The position numbers were made by a program, and so were the translations under genes. Source: Coriobacteriaceae bacterium (GTDB taxonomy: Bacteria > Actinomycetota > Coriobacteriia > Coriobacteriales > UMGS124). From it: a stretch of DNA of 57,193 nucleotides. Positions 15,083-21,147 of the stretch are shown here, piece by piece (position 1 is the stretch's first letter; every line of letters starts with the position of its first letter). The DNA lies in the NCBI GenBank assembly GCA_019421015.1, contig JAHZGC010000027.1, positions 1 to 57,193 on the forward strand. The letters run 5' to 3'. The notes below the pieces were generated by a model. That model was given only the letters and a program-made list of their open reading frames with translations, was not told the origin of the DNA and searched no databases.

Positions 15083-15440
15083 GCGACGCCTTCGGGCGTA
15101 CGATTGGGCCGTCCTCGTACGAAAGGAGGCCAGCTCCATTGACCAACCTTTTGAGGATGCGGTCCCTGCGAGACGTGCGAGCCGCAAGGGCGTAGGACGG
15201 CCCAAGTCGCACGTGCGAAGGCGCGGTTACCGACGCGCGCCGCGGATGGCGCACAGCCCGGGCCGAAAGGCCGAAGTCCGGCAAAGACGCAAAACCCGAA
15301 GCGGGGAAAGTCGAAATCTCTCCCGCCTAGGTCGGCATGGGGGAATCCAGCCGGTGCCAGGACGCCGGAAGCGGTGCAGCGCGGGGAGAACAGCCTCCCC
15401 CGGGTGCCCGGCGCGGTAACACCGCGGTGCCCGGGGAGTT
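15083..15440 (+). ncRNA. Candidate structured RNA, family not recognised
   Basis: About 360 bases with no convincing protein. Hairpins with stable loops in the plus orientation include ACGCC-TTCG-GGCGT (15086-15099), GGCC-GAAA-GGCC (15261-15272), CCCG-AAG-CGGG (15295-15305) and CCGGTG/CGCCGG (15351-15368). Others are GGGGAG/CTCCCC (15383-15400) and CGCGGT/ACCGCG (15412-15426). A perfect 9-bp long-range stem, GGGCCGTCC with GGACGGCCC (15106-15114, 15195-15203), encloses the first third. TTCG and GAAA tetraloops occur only when read on plus, which fixes the strand. No clear terminator; ends are approximate. It is not recognised as a known riboswitch or phage RNA. Confidence 0.5.
15139..15195 (+). 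CDS. Possible 18-residue leader peptide
   Basis: AAAGGAGG (15122-15129) is followed nine bases later by TTG and a frame of 18 codons (LTNLLRMRSLRDVRAARA), ending at TAG in the 3' arm of the long-range RNA stem. The ribosome site itself can be sequestered in hairpins. Translation of this peptide could switch the RNA fold, as in attenuation. It may also be chance. Confidence 0.22.
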   Translation: MTNLLRMRSLRDVRAARA

Positions 15441-15452
15441 CCGTTTGAGCAT
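15327..15452 (-). CDS. Possible 41-residue peptide with strong ribosome site
   Basis: On the minus strand AGAAAGGAGG lies five bases before ATG at 15452. The frame reads MLKRNSPGTAVLPRRAPGGG and ends at 15327. The leader is part of a 24-bp exact repeat of the leader before the 15868 gene, so it may be a duplicated translation start that now reads into the complement of the structured RNA. Composition is Pro/Arg-rich and weakly protein-like. Confidence 0.28.
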   Translation of the reverse strand: MLKRNSPGTAVLPRRAPGGGCSPRAAPLPASWHRLDSPMPT

Positions 15453-15458
15453 GCGATC

Positions 15459-15482
15459 CTCCTTTCTGGTGCTTGGGGTTGA
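15459..15482. repeat. 24-bp direct repeat, copy 1 (leader sequence)
   Basis: Identical over 24 bases to 15875-15898. On the minus strand both end in AGAAAGGAG, a ribosome binding site, and both are followed within 5-7 bases by ATG. Confidence 0.9.
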
Positions 15483-15496
15483 GCGGCCCCCGCTGC

Positions 15497-15868
15497 CTAG
15501 GCGACGTCCGAGGGGCCCTGGCCCTCGCCGCAGCCGAAAACCTCGCACTCGAGCTCGTTGAAGGTGACCTCGAGCACCTTGGAGGCGAAGGACATGCAGC
15601 TGAGGTAGGCGTTCTTGGCACCGGCCCAGGCGTCGCTGCCGGGGGCCTCCAAGAGGATGCCGTCGTTCATGTCGCGCAGGCGGGAGACCATGGCGGCCCT
15701 CAGCGTATAGCCGGTCTCGAGGGCGTCAAGCTCCGCATAGGCCCGCGTCGCCTCGGTGACGGACTGCAGGCTTTCCACCGGGCTAATGCGGAGCAGGACA
15801 CTACTCACAACCTCGTCAATGGCCTTGGCAAGCTGTGACTTGAGGCGGGCGAGCTCTTCTTTGGTCAT
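15497..15868 (-). CDS. Helical hypothetical protein of the lysogeny region
   Basis: A 123-residue, mostly helical protein: MTKEELARLKSQLAKAIDEV, ELDALETGYTLRAAMVSRLR, then FASKVLEVTFNELECEVFG and an acidic end. AAAGGAG lies six bases before ATG. No membrane segment. I do not recognise a family; size and position between immunity-type genes suggest an accessory lysogeny protein. It shares its leader, by an exact 24-bp repeat, with the short frame downstream. Confidence 0.62.
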   Translation of the reverse strand: MTKEELARLKSQLAKAIDEVVSSVLLRISPVESLQSVTEATRAYAELDALETGYTLRAAMVSRLRDMNDGILLEAPGSDAWAGAKNAYLSCMSFASKVLEVTFNELECEVFGCGEGQGPSDVA

Positions 15869-15874
15869 GTGGTG

Positions 15875-15898
15875 CTCCTTTCTGGTGCTTGGGGTTGA
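15875..15898. repeat. 24-bp direct repeat, copy 2 (leader sequence)
   Basis: Second exact copy of the 15459-15482 repeat. It lies between the stop of the 68-residue gene and the start of the 123-residue gene and supplies the latter's ribosome site. Confidence 0.9.
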
Positions 15899-16105
15899 CT
15901 AGTTTTCATAATTCGACATGTACTCAGACAACAGCTCAGCGCACTCGCTCATCAAACGGGAGGCCACCCGCAGCATCGGAGAACCGGGGTCTGCCTTGCG
16001 TGCCTTGACGATGAGGCGATGTAGCTCGTAAGCGATGCTCTCCGCTTCAGAAGCGGCAGCCGGATAAGTGGCGTTCGGCGTATCGGTTGAGGTCTCGTCA
16101 ATCAT
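15899..16105 (-). CDS. Small hypothetical protein under a palindromic operator
   Basis: A 68-residue protein (MIDETSTDTPNATYPAAASE, then IAYELHRLIVKARKADPGSP and LMSECAELLSEYMSNYEN). Helical after an unstructured start. ATG at 16105 with GAAAGG upstream is preferred to the longer start, which would include the operator TGACAAATTAAATTTGTCA. It is probably cotranscribed with the upstream XRE gene or controlled from that operator. Function unknown. Confidence 0.55.
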   Translation of the reverse strand: MIDETSTDTPNATYPAAASEAESIAYELHRLIVKARKADPGSPMLRVASRLMSECAELLSEYMSNYEN

Positions 16106-16127
16106 GGGTTGACCTTTCTCTTGAAAG

Positions 16128-16146
16128 TGACAAATTAAATTTGTCA
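16128..16146. promoter_or_regulatory. Operator palindrome O1
   Basis: Perfect 19-bp palindrome TGACAAATTAAATTTGTCA with one central base, one base after the XRE stop codon and before the 16105 gene. It shares the half-site TGACAAAT with the operator at 16395-16410. Likely bound by the neighbouring XRE protein or a prophage repressor. Confidence 0.65.
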
Positions 16147-16147
16147 T

Positions 16148-16369
16148 TTACTTTAAAAAAAGAGGAACCACCATATTCCGTCTCAAATAGTCGGTATCAA
16201 GAACATCGCTTGAGTTGAGCATCTTCTTAAGAAGGCCCGCTTTAATCTTCTCAGGATTGCGCTCGTAGATACCGTAGGTCGGTTGGGTAATACCGAGTTT
16301 TTCAGCAACTTGTGCCTGGGTAGATCCCTTGCGACGTCGAGCCGTTTCGAGAACCGACATTGGTTTCAT
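16148..16369 (-). CDS. XRE-family regulator (Cro-like)
   Basis: A 73-residue protein with one HTH: MSVLETARRRKGSTQAQVAE, then KLGITQPTYGIYERNPEKI. It is transcribed divergently from the one-HTH repressor and is bracketed by two palindromes with the same half-site, so it probably represses its own promoter. Codon usage is more AT-rich than its neighbours, which suggests transfer from another host. AGAAAGGAGGAG precedes ATG. In phage logic it would be the Cro counterpart. Confidence 0.82.
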   Translation of the reverse strand: MKPMSVLETARRRKGSTQAQVAEKLGITQPTYGIYERNPEKIKAGLLKKMLNSSDVLDTDYLRRNMVVPLFLK

Positions 16370-16394
16370 GACTCCTCCTTTCTAATCTAACTTA

Positions 16395-16437
16395 ATTTGT
16401 CATGACAAATATTATTATTCACTATATCCAATGTCAA
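16395..16437 (-). promoter_or_regulatory. Promoter and operator O2 of the XRE gene
   Basis: On the minus strand a consensus -35 TTGACA (16437-16432) and a -10-like TAATAT (16414-16409) are 17 bases apart. The perfect 16-bp palindrome ATTTGTCATGACAAAT (16395-16410) overlaps the -10 and transcription start, so a bound regulator would block the promoter. Confidence 0.6.
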
Positions 16438-16468
16438 TAGCCGATATAGAATATTTTTAGGATATAAC
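16422..16468 (+). promoter_or_regulatory. Second operator set upstream of the one-HTH repressor
   Basis: CTATATC (16422-16428) and GATATAG (16443-16449) form an inverted pair, and GGATATA (16460-16466) is a further inverted copy of TATATCC. They flank possible plus-strand -10 boxes (TAGAAT, TATAAC) in an AT-rich island in GC-rich DNA. Probably the repressor's own operator; no good -35 box was found. Confidence 0.4.
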
Positions 16469-16488
16469 GATTTTTATTGGAGGTTGCC

Positions 16489-17187
16489 ATGCCGTCCAAC
16501 GACGACGCTCGAGAGGCTTTCGTCAGGAACCTTCGCGCCCTGATGAAGGATCGCGATTGCAGCCAACGAGAACTCGCTTCTCGCATTGGGATGTCGGGGC
16601 AGGCAATATCAACCTGGATTACAAAACGTGCCTACCCAACAACCGTTACGCTCCAAAAGCTCGCCGATGCCCTTGGTGTCAGTGTGGATCAGCTTGTCTC
16701 CTCCGACTCCGGCTACGCATCAGGCGGCAAACGTGCCTCGATAATCGGCCAATCATTCCGCCCCGTCCGCGCAGCCCCCGACGCTCGCGTCCCGATCCGC
16801 CGCCTGGGCCGCGTGCACGCAGGCGAGGCCGACGAGGAGTACGAGGACGACGGCGAGACCCTGGTCCCGGCCTTCGTGGCGGAGGCCCACCCCAAGTGCT
16901 TCTCCGTGCGCGTCGTGGGCGGCTGCATGGACAACGTGATACCCGAGGGCTACGACGCCGTGCTCGACCCCGAGATGGAACCCAGGAACAGGTGCATCGC
17001 GGTGGTCGAAATCGAGCCCGGCGAGGCCGTCATGCGCCGCTGGACGGTCACGAGCCGCACCCTTGTGCTCTCCTGCGACTCCCACACCGAGGAGCACGAC
17101 GACATCGTGCTCAAGGCCTCGGACTCGCCGCGCGTGGTGGGCGTCGTGGTGTGGGCACAGTGCGACATGCTGGAATGGGCGGTGTAA
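16489..17187 (+). CDS. One-HTH XRE/S24-like phage repressor
   Basis: A 232-residue repressor. The N-terminal XRE domain covers residues 10-70 (VRNLRALMKDRDCSQRELAS, GMSGQAISTWITKRAYP). A C-terminal LexA-type S24 fold covers residues 95-232. In the usual catalytic positions the Ser-Met motif reads GGCMDN (Cys instead of Ser) and the Lys region reads EAVMRRW (Arg instead of Lys). ATG at 16489 follows GGAGG by five bases. It is the likely main lysogeny repressor, facing the XRE gene across the operator island. Self-cleavage may be absent or altered. Confidence 0.85.
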   Translation: MPSNDDAREAFVRNLRALMKDRDCSQRELASRIGMSGQAISTWITKRAYPTTVTLQKLADALGVSVDQLVSSDSGYASGGKRASIIGQSFRPVRAAPDARVPIRRLGRVHAGEADEEYEDDGETLVPAFVAEAHPKCFSVRVVGGCMDNVIPEGYDAVLDPEMEPRNRCIAVVEIEPGEAVMRRWTVTSRTLVLSCDSHTEEHDDIVLKASDSPRVVGVVVWAQCDMLEWAV

Positions 17188-17189
17188 AG

Positions 17190-18266
17190 ATGGGCAGCAT
17201 TGCCGACGGCATTAAGGCGATCAGGGTCGATGCGGGGATGACCCAAAAGGAGTTCGGTGCCGTCGTCGGCGTTTCCGAGATGGCCGTGTCTCAATGGGAG
17301 AACAGCAGGGCGGTGCCCCGAATGAAGACCCTCCAGGCCATCGCCGCCCGCTTCGGCGTAAAAGAGGGAGATATCCTCGATGGATGCCCCCACACGGCAC
17401 GCAACATCCTCGCGCTCCTCTCGCTTGAAGGAATCGACCAAGAAACCCTCGCGCGCATTGTCGATGTTTCCCAGGCGGCCGTTTCGGGATGGGTCAACGG
17501 TACTAAGAGGCCCAGCATCGCAAGCGTAGAAAAGATCTGCTCCCATTTCGGGCTAGAGCCGAACGACATCTTGTCCGACGCGAACGGTCTGGCCGCACAA
17601 GAAACCGACCTGGAACGAAGGTGTAGCATGGGCATCGCCCAGAACATAAAGGCATATCGCCAAAAAGCCGATCTGACCCAAGAGCAACTGGCCGACAAGA
17701 TCGGCGTGGCTAGATCGACCGTCACCCAATGGGAGACTGGATGGTCGCAGCCTCGCATGGGGATGGTAAAGAAACTTGCAGACGCTTTTTCAATTGACCC
17801 ATCCGTCCTGGTCTCGGAGGGTGATGCGTCCAAGCTCCCAATGAATGGCCGCCCCATGGCCGCCTCCGAGCCGGCCTTCCTCCCCCTCCTGCGCGTCGGC
17901 ACCATGCACTCGGGCGACCCCGACGAGTGCTACGAGCAGGGCGAGGAGGTCATGGTGCCCGCCGAGGTGGTGCAGGAGCACCCCAACGCCTTCGTCATGC
18001 GGAACAACGGCAACTGCATGGACAAGGTTATCCTGGACGGCATGGACGGCGTCATAGACCCCGACATACCCCCGAAGCGGGGCGACCCCGCCCTGGTGCA
18101 GTTCGAGGGCGGCGAGACGGTGTTGCGCTGCTACTTCCCCTTCAAGGACATGGTTGTGCTCTCCCCCAGCTCCCACGAGGAGTTCGAGGACATAGTGATC
18201 AGGGCCGAGGACAACGTGCCGTTCCGGGTGCTCGGCTCGCTGGTGTGGCGGCAGGGGGCGGTGTGA
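17190..18266 (+). CDS. Three-HTH XRE/S24-like repressor
   Basis: A 358-residue protein, two bases after the preceding repressor. Three complete XRE domains stand in a row: residues 1-68 (MTQKEFGAVVGVSEMAVSQW), residues 70-140 (QETLARIVDVSQAAVSGWVN) and residues 147-210 (LTQEQLADKIGVARSTVTQW). The S24-like fold follows to residue 358, with NGNCMDKV and ETVLRCY at the catalytic positions, again Cys and Arg. An internal ATG at 17628 has GAAGGTG upstream and would give a one-HTH form of 212 residues like the first repressor. The third junction reads GGTGTAGCATGG, similar to the true gene junction GGTGTAAAGATGG, suggesting fusion of once separate genes. Confidence 0.85.
   Translation: MGSIADGIKAIRVDAGMTQKEFGAVVGVSEMAVSQWENSRAVPRMKTLQAIAARFGVKEGDILDGCPHTARNILALLSLEGIDQETLARIVDVSQAAVSGWVNGTKRPSIASVEKICSHFGLEPNDILSDANGLAAQETDLERRCSMGIAQNIKAYRQKADLTQEQLADKIGVARSTVTQWETGWSQPRMGMVKKLADAFSIDPSVLVSEGDASKLPMNGRPMAASEPAFLPLLRVGTMHSGDPDECYEQGEEVMVPAEVVQEHPNAFVMRNNGNCMDKVILDGMDGVIDPDIPPKRGDPALVQFEGGETVLRCYFPFKDMVVLSPSSHEEFEDIVIRAEDNVPFRVLGSLVWRQGAV
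18219..18266. repeat. 48-bp direct repeat, copy 1 (repressor 3' end)
   Basis: The last 48 bases of the three-HTH repressor gene, including its stop, recur at 19702-19749 with one mismatch. The repeats bracket a cassette with two plus-strand genes and a minus-strand peptide. Confidence 0.95.
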
Positions 18267-18270
18267 GGGG

Positions 18271-18363
18271 CTAGAGCGTCCTACAGAGCACGGCCAAGAC
18301 CGAGCCGAGGACGAGGCCCAGGACACCGAACAGAAACGTTATGACGAGGCTGTCGTGTTTCAA
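18271..18363 (-). CDS. 30-residue hydrophobic peptide with perfect Shine-Dalgarno
   Basis: On the minus strand AAGGAGGT (18369-18376 on plus), a full 8-base anti-SD match, lies five bases before TTG. The frame encodes a 30-residue peptide: LKHDSLVITF, one membrane segment (LFGVLGLVLGSVLAVL) and CRTL. It converges on the end of the three-HTH repressor. The size, single membrane span and location in an immunity region resemble type I toxin or holin-like peptides, but no antisense RNA or family match is visible. Translation signals make it more than chance. Confidence 0.55.
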   Translation of the reverse strand: MKHDSLVITFLFGVLGLVLGSVLAVLCRTL

Positions 18364-18395
18364 CGGGGACCTCCTTCGGGACTTTGTAAAAGGTG

Positions 18396-18782
18396 ATGCG
18401 ATTGTACGTCGACGAATACAGGTTCGTGCCGCTCCAAGACGCCCTTGCCGAACGGCTCAGGGGGTTCGCCGACGAGTTCGAGGCCGACGCGATGGTGCGC
18501 ATCTCCGATTTCGACACAAGGGACATCGAGCTCGCGGGCCTTGGCTATCTTTCCGATTACCTCAGATACCAGGATGGCGGCGCAAGGGCCAGGCTCACGT
18601 CGAAGGGCAAGCGATACTTCTCGGAGTTCGCTGAATACCAGAGACGCAAGGCGCGCTACGAGAAGGAACGCGAGGTCGAGATGCGCGACATTGAGCGGAG
18701 GGAAAGGCAGCACAACTGGCGCGTCAACTGGATGTGCGGCGGTGTAGGGGCTAGGTCGGAGACAGGCGGGGCGAAGGTATAA
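18396..18782 (+). CDS. Cassette gene 1, helical hypothetical protein
   Basis: A 128-residue protein: MRLYVDEYRFVPLQDALAER, FADEFEADAMVRISDFDTRD, then LSDYLRYQDGGARARLTSKG and a highly charged helix with many Arg and Glu. The middle part has a winged-helix-like rhythm (helix, then GARARLTSKGKRYF), as in small DNA-binding or partner proteins. It lies inside the 48-bp repeats, 18 bases before the next gene. Start is either GTG 18393 or ATG 18396. No family recognised. Confidence 0.6.
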   Translation: MRLYVDEYRFVPLQDALAERLRGFADEFEADAMVRISDFDTRDIELAGLGYLSDYLRYQDGGARARLTSKGKRYFSEFAEYQRRKARYEKEREVEMRDIERRERQHNWRVNWMCGGVGARSETGGAKV

Positions 18783-18800
18783 TCCGCCCCGGAGGTGCCT

Positions 18801-19697
18801 ATGAGGAGGTTCGCTTTGGAGAGGCAGACCCTGACCGTCGAGTTCGGCGGCGACACCGAGAGCGTCGACATCGACGCCTTCATGCACGTGATGGCCGGGT
18901 ATTCCCGAACGCTGCGGGAGGCCGGGGCCATCGTCGCGCCGGGCAAAGTCTTGAACGTCTCGATAAGCGCCGTCAGGCCCGGCTGCGTCTCGGTCGACCT
19001 GGAGGTCGCCGTCGGCTTCCTAGGCGCCCTTGCCAGCGTCGTATCGCCCCTTGTCCCCGTGCTCCCCGACATCGTGGAGACGACGTCCCAGTTCTGGAAG
19101 CTCAAGAGGTTCCTGGGGAAGAACGGCCAGCCGAAGAGCGTCGAGCGCGTCGGCGACGGAAGCGTTTCCATAACCGCCGGGAGCGGCGCAAACATCACGG
19201 TAGTCCAGAACTCCGTCCTGCTGGCCGAGACCCCGGCGGCGAACAGGGCGTTCAACGACGCCTTCGCAGCACTCGAAAGAGACGGGGGCGTCGGGTCCCT
19301 GAGCATCAAGTCGCAGGGCGACCCCCTGTTCTCCGCCGACAGGTCCGAGTTCGGGGAGTTGTCGAAGTCCCCTGAGCTCGAAGTCCCGCAGACCCAGGGC
19401 TCCACCGAGAACGTCAGACTCGCCGTCGTAAAGCCCAACTTCGAGAACTCCACAACGAAAAAATGGGGCTTCTCGCTCCATGGGACGTACATCACCGCCC
19501 CCGTCCGGGACTCGGAGTTCCTCGAGCGCCTGGGAGAATACAGGTTCACGAGGGGAACCGTCATGCTGGCCACCCTCAGGATCACCCGGGCCTACGACAA
19601 GAACCTCCGCATCTTCGTCGACTGCCCCGACTCGTATGTGGTGGAGAAGGTCCTCGAGGTCGACGAGCCAAACGAGCAACCGGAACTTCCCATGTAG
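18801..19697 (+). CDS. Cassette gene 2, hypothetical protein with one hydrophobic stretch
   Basis: A 298-residue protein: strand-rich N-terminus (RRFALERQTLTVEFGGDTES), VSISAVRPGCVSVDLEVAVG, then a hydrophobic stretch (GFLGALASVVSPLVPVLPDI), a variable middle, and a strand-rich C-terminal half (WGFSLHGTYITAPVRDSEFL). GGAGG five bases before ATG 18801 selects the start. Similar unannotated proteins are typical cargo of mobile elements and might act in phage defence, but I cannot name a family. Cotranscribed with cassette gene 1; the second 48-bp repeat begins four bases after its stop. Confidence 0.62.
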   Translation: MRRFALERQTLTVEFGGDTESVDIDAFMHVMAGYSRTLREAGAIVAPGKVLNVSISAVRPGCVSVDLEVAVGFLGALASVVSPLVPVLPDIVETTSQFWKLKRFLGKNGQPKSVERVGDGSVSITAGSGANITVVQNSVLLAETPAANRAFNDAFAALERDGGVGSLSIKSQGDPLFSADRSEFGELSKSPELEVPQTQGSTENVRLAVVKPNFENSTTKKWGFSLHGTYITAPVRDSEFLERLGEYRFTRGTVMLATLRITRAYDKNLRIFVDCPDSYVVEKVLEVDEPNEQPELPM

Positions 19698-19701
19698 CGA
19701 T

Positions 19702-19749
19702 CCGTTCCGGGTGCTCGGCTCGCTGGTGTGGAGGCAGGGGGCGGTGTGA
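19702..19749. repeat. 48-bp direct repeat, copy 2 (repressor 3'-end remnant)
   Basis: Matches the end of the three-HTH repressor at 47 of 48 bases, including the stop codon, but has no repressor gene before it. It marks the right end of the cassette and the start of the TAC operon leader. Confidence 0.95.
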
Positions 19750-19783
19750 AAGCGCAAAAGCGGACAAGAGCCCTGAGATACCC

Positions 19784-19822
19784 TTGCTATGGAACCGTCC
19801 TGTGAATTAAGATGTAGCTTAA
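19784..19822 (+). promoter_or_regulatory. Candidate promoter and operator of the TAC operon
   Basis: A -35-like TTGCTA (19784-19789) and -10-like TAAGAT (19808-19813) are 18 bases apart. The inverted repeat TTAAG-N6-CTTAA (19807-19822) covers the -10 and probable start, and fits autorepression by the HTH antitoxin. Confidence 0.42.
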
Positions 19823-19834
19823 GTTGGTGACGAT

Positions 19835-20275
19835 TTGGAAGACACATATGGGTACACCCTCGAAAGGGTCCCGTTGGGCGGAGACCGCGTGCGCGTGCTT
19901 CAGCTGGTCCCTCCATCCGGCCCCTCACATGCACCATTGCGTCAGTTCGGAAAGAAAGCGTCGAACCGGGCGGCGGCTGGCAAACTTTTCGACACTCTCG
20001 AGCAGGTTTCGAAAGTCGAGCTGCTTACCTCCTACAAGGTGAGCGGAACGGTCAAAACGCTCGACGCCCCGATTGTGGAGGTACGGGTTCCGAGATTGAC
20101 CGTGCGTGCCATCTCATACAACCGGAACGGCGAGGACGTACTTGTCATCATCGACGTGATAGAAGGACATAAAGGAACCGGGAAAATCCCGCCGGAAGCG
20201 ATGAAGAACTTTAAAGGGAAGATCGACATCATCGAAAAGCTGCTTGAAAACGAAAACACACAACCAAGCCTATAG
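19835..20275 (+). CDS. HigB/RelE-like toxin of a TAC module
   Basis: A 146-residue protein, first gene of a three-gene operon. After a basic N-terminal part, the core VRVPRLTVRAISYNRNGEDV, LVIIDVIEGHKGTGKIPPEA and MKNFKGKIDII follows the HigB pattern of strands ending in a Lys-rich, Pro-Glu helix start. HigB-type toxins are ribosome-dependent mRNA nucleases. TTG at 19835 is the likely start with a weak GGTGA site, consistent with low expression. The nuclease assignment is inferred from weak sequence pattern plus operon context; catalytic residues cannot be fixed. Confidence 0.6.
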   Translation: MEDTYGYTLERVPLGGDRVRVLQLVPPSGPSHAPLRQFGKKASNRAAAGKLFDTLEQVSKVELLTSYKVSGTVKTLDAPIVEVRVPRLTVRAISYNRNGEDVLVIIDVIEGHKGTGKIPPEAMKNFKGKIDIIEKLLENENTQPSL

Positions 20276-20287
20276 AAGGAGCAGCGC

Positions 20288-20683
20288 ATGAGCGCCCGAG
20301 ACGAAAGGTTCGAAGAGGTCTTCGGATTTGAGGAGGAGAGAACGCCCGAGAACGAGGGGTTCAGGCTCTCCATGGAGTTCATCACACAAGTCCTGCTCGA
20401 AGTCGAAAGGCAGGGCATCAAGCTGAAGGACCTAGCCGAGAGGATGGGGGTCACGCAGGCCGCCGTCAGCTCCATGCTTCGAGGGGCATCTAACATGAAG
20501 ATGGCAACCGTGGCCAAGCTCGCGCTCGCCCTTGGCATGGACGTCGAGGCACCGGCCCTGGTCCAGCGCGGAGTTGCCGTGGAGTATACCGTCGCCGGCG
20601 ACGAGCCTAGAGGCGACCGGGCCGTCAGGTATGAGACAGTAAGCGGGGCGAGCGAACACATGACCTACAGGAGCGCGGCATGA
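20288..20683 (+). CDS. HigA-like XRE antitoxin with C-terminal chaperone-addiction tail
   Basis: A 131-residue protein. The HTH domain spans residues 30-95 (FITQVLLEVERQGIKLKDLA, GVTQAAVSSMLRGASNMKMA). The last 35 residues (VEYTVAGDEPRGDRAVRYET, then HMTYRSAA) lie outside the HTH and resemble the aggregation-prone tails that make antitoxins of TAC systems depend on SecB-like chaperones. AAGGAGC lies seven bases before ATG. The stop overlaps the chaperone start (ATGA). It would neutralise the toxin and repress the operon. Confidence 0.78.
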   Translation: MSARDERFEEVFGFEEERTPENEGFRLSMEFITQVLLEVERQGIKLKDLAERMGVTQAAVSSMLRGASNMKMATVAKLALALGMDVEAPALVQRGVAVEYTVAGDEPRGDRAVRYETVSGASEHMTYRSAA

Positions 20684-21147
20684 GCGGCTATATCTCACCG
20701 GTACGCATAGACGAGATCTACTACACAAAAATCGGCTTCTCTTCGGCCGACAACACGCGTGGCAACGTCAATGTGAACCTCACCGTCTCCGAGCTCGACG
20801 CGAAAGCCGGCTACGACGATGCAAACGAGAGGTACATCTACACCGGCGGAATCGAGGTGAGGGCGGTCGGCTCCCTGGATTCCGGCGAGGAGGTCATTGT
20901 CGCAGAGGCGACCGTCAAAGGAACCGTTTCCGTGGACTTCGGAATAGGCTCTTTTGACAAAGCCCGCGATTACCTGCGCCTTAACATGGTCTCGCTGTTC
21001 TACGGGAACGTTAGGTCGATGATGTTCTCCCTTGCATCCCAGTCGTGCGCGGCTCGGTTCCTCATTGCACCGATTGACCCGGCGGCCGTGGTCGATGCCA
21101 ACCCAATCGATTGGCTGGATGCCGGTCAGGACGTTGCCTCGCTGTAG
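20680..21147 (+). CDS. SecB-like chaperone of a TAC module
   Basis: A 155-residue protein with the SecB fold pattern: strands in RIDEIYYTKIGFSSADNTRG, VNVNLTVSELDA and YIYTGGIEVRAVGSL, then the helix-rich end starting at LRLNMVSLFYGNVRSMMFSL and the proline-rich DPAAVVDANP. It is translated from an ATGA overlap with the antitoxin. SecB-like proteins encoded after HigBA pairs (as in mycobacterial TAC) protect the antitoxin from aggregation and proteolysis. General SecB is rare in Gram-positive bacteria, so a dedicated antitoxin chaperone is the best reading. Confidence 0.78.
   Translation: MSGYISPVRIDEIYYTKIGFSSADNTRGNVNVNLTVSELDAKAGYDDANERYIYTGGIEVRAVGSLDSGEEVIVAEATVKGTVSVDFGIGSFDKARDYLRLNMVSLFYGNVRSMMFSLASQSCAARFLIAPIDPAAVVDANPIDWLDAGQDVASL

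Noticed and set aside
15261..15300. Resemblance to a c-di-GMP-I riboswitch (GAAA hairpin then GACGCAAA)
   Set aside because: The ligand-binding core and spacing of the class are not present, and no fitting downstream gene exists.
15081..15419. A 112-codon plus-strand frame over the folded RNA region
   Set aside because: Arg/Ser/Pro-rich product, no ribosome site at its ATG; hairpins with stable loops explain the region better.
18219..19749. Insertion sequence between direct repeats
   Set aside because: The repeats are gene-derived and 48 bp long; there are no terminal inverted repeats and no transposase inside.
19480..19749. Frame ending in the repressor-like tail SDPFRVLGSLVWRQGAV
   Set aside because: It is out of frame with cassette gene 2 and only shows the 48-bp remnant; not a separate gene.
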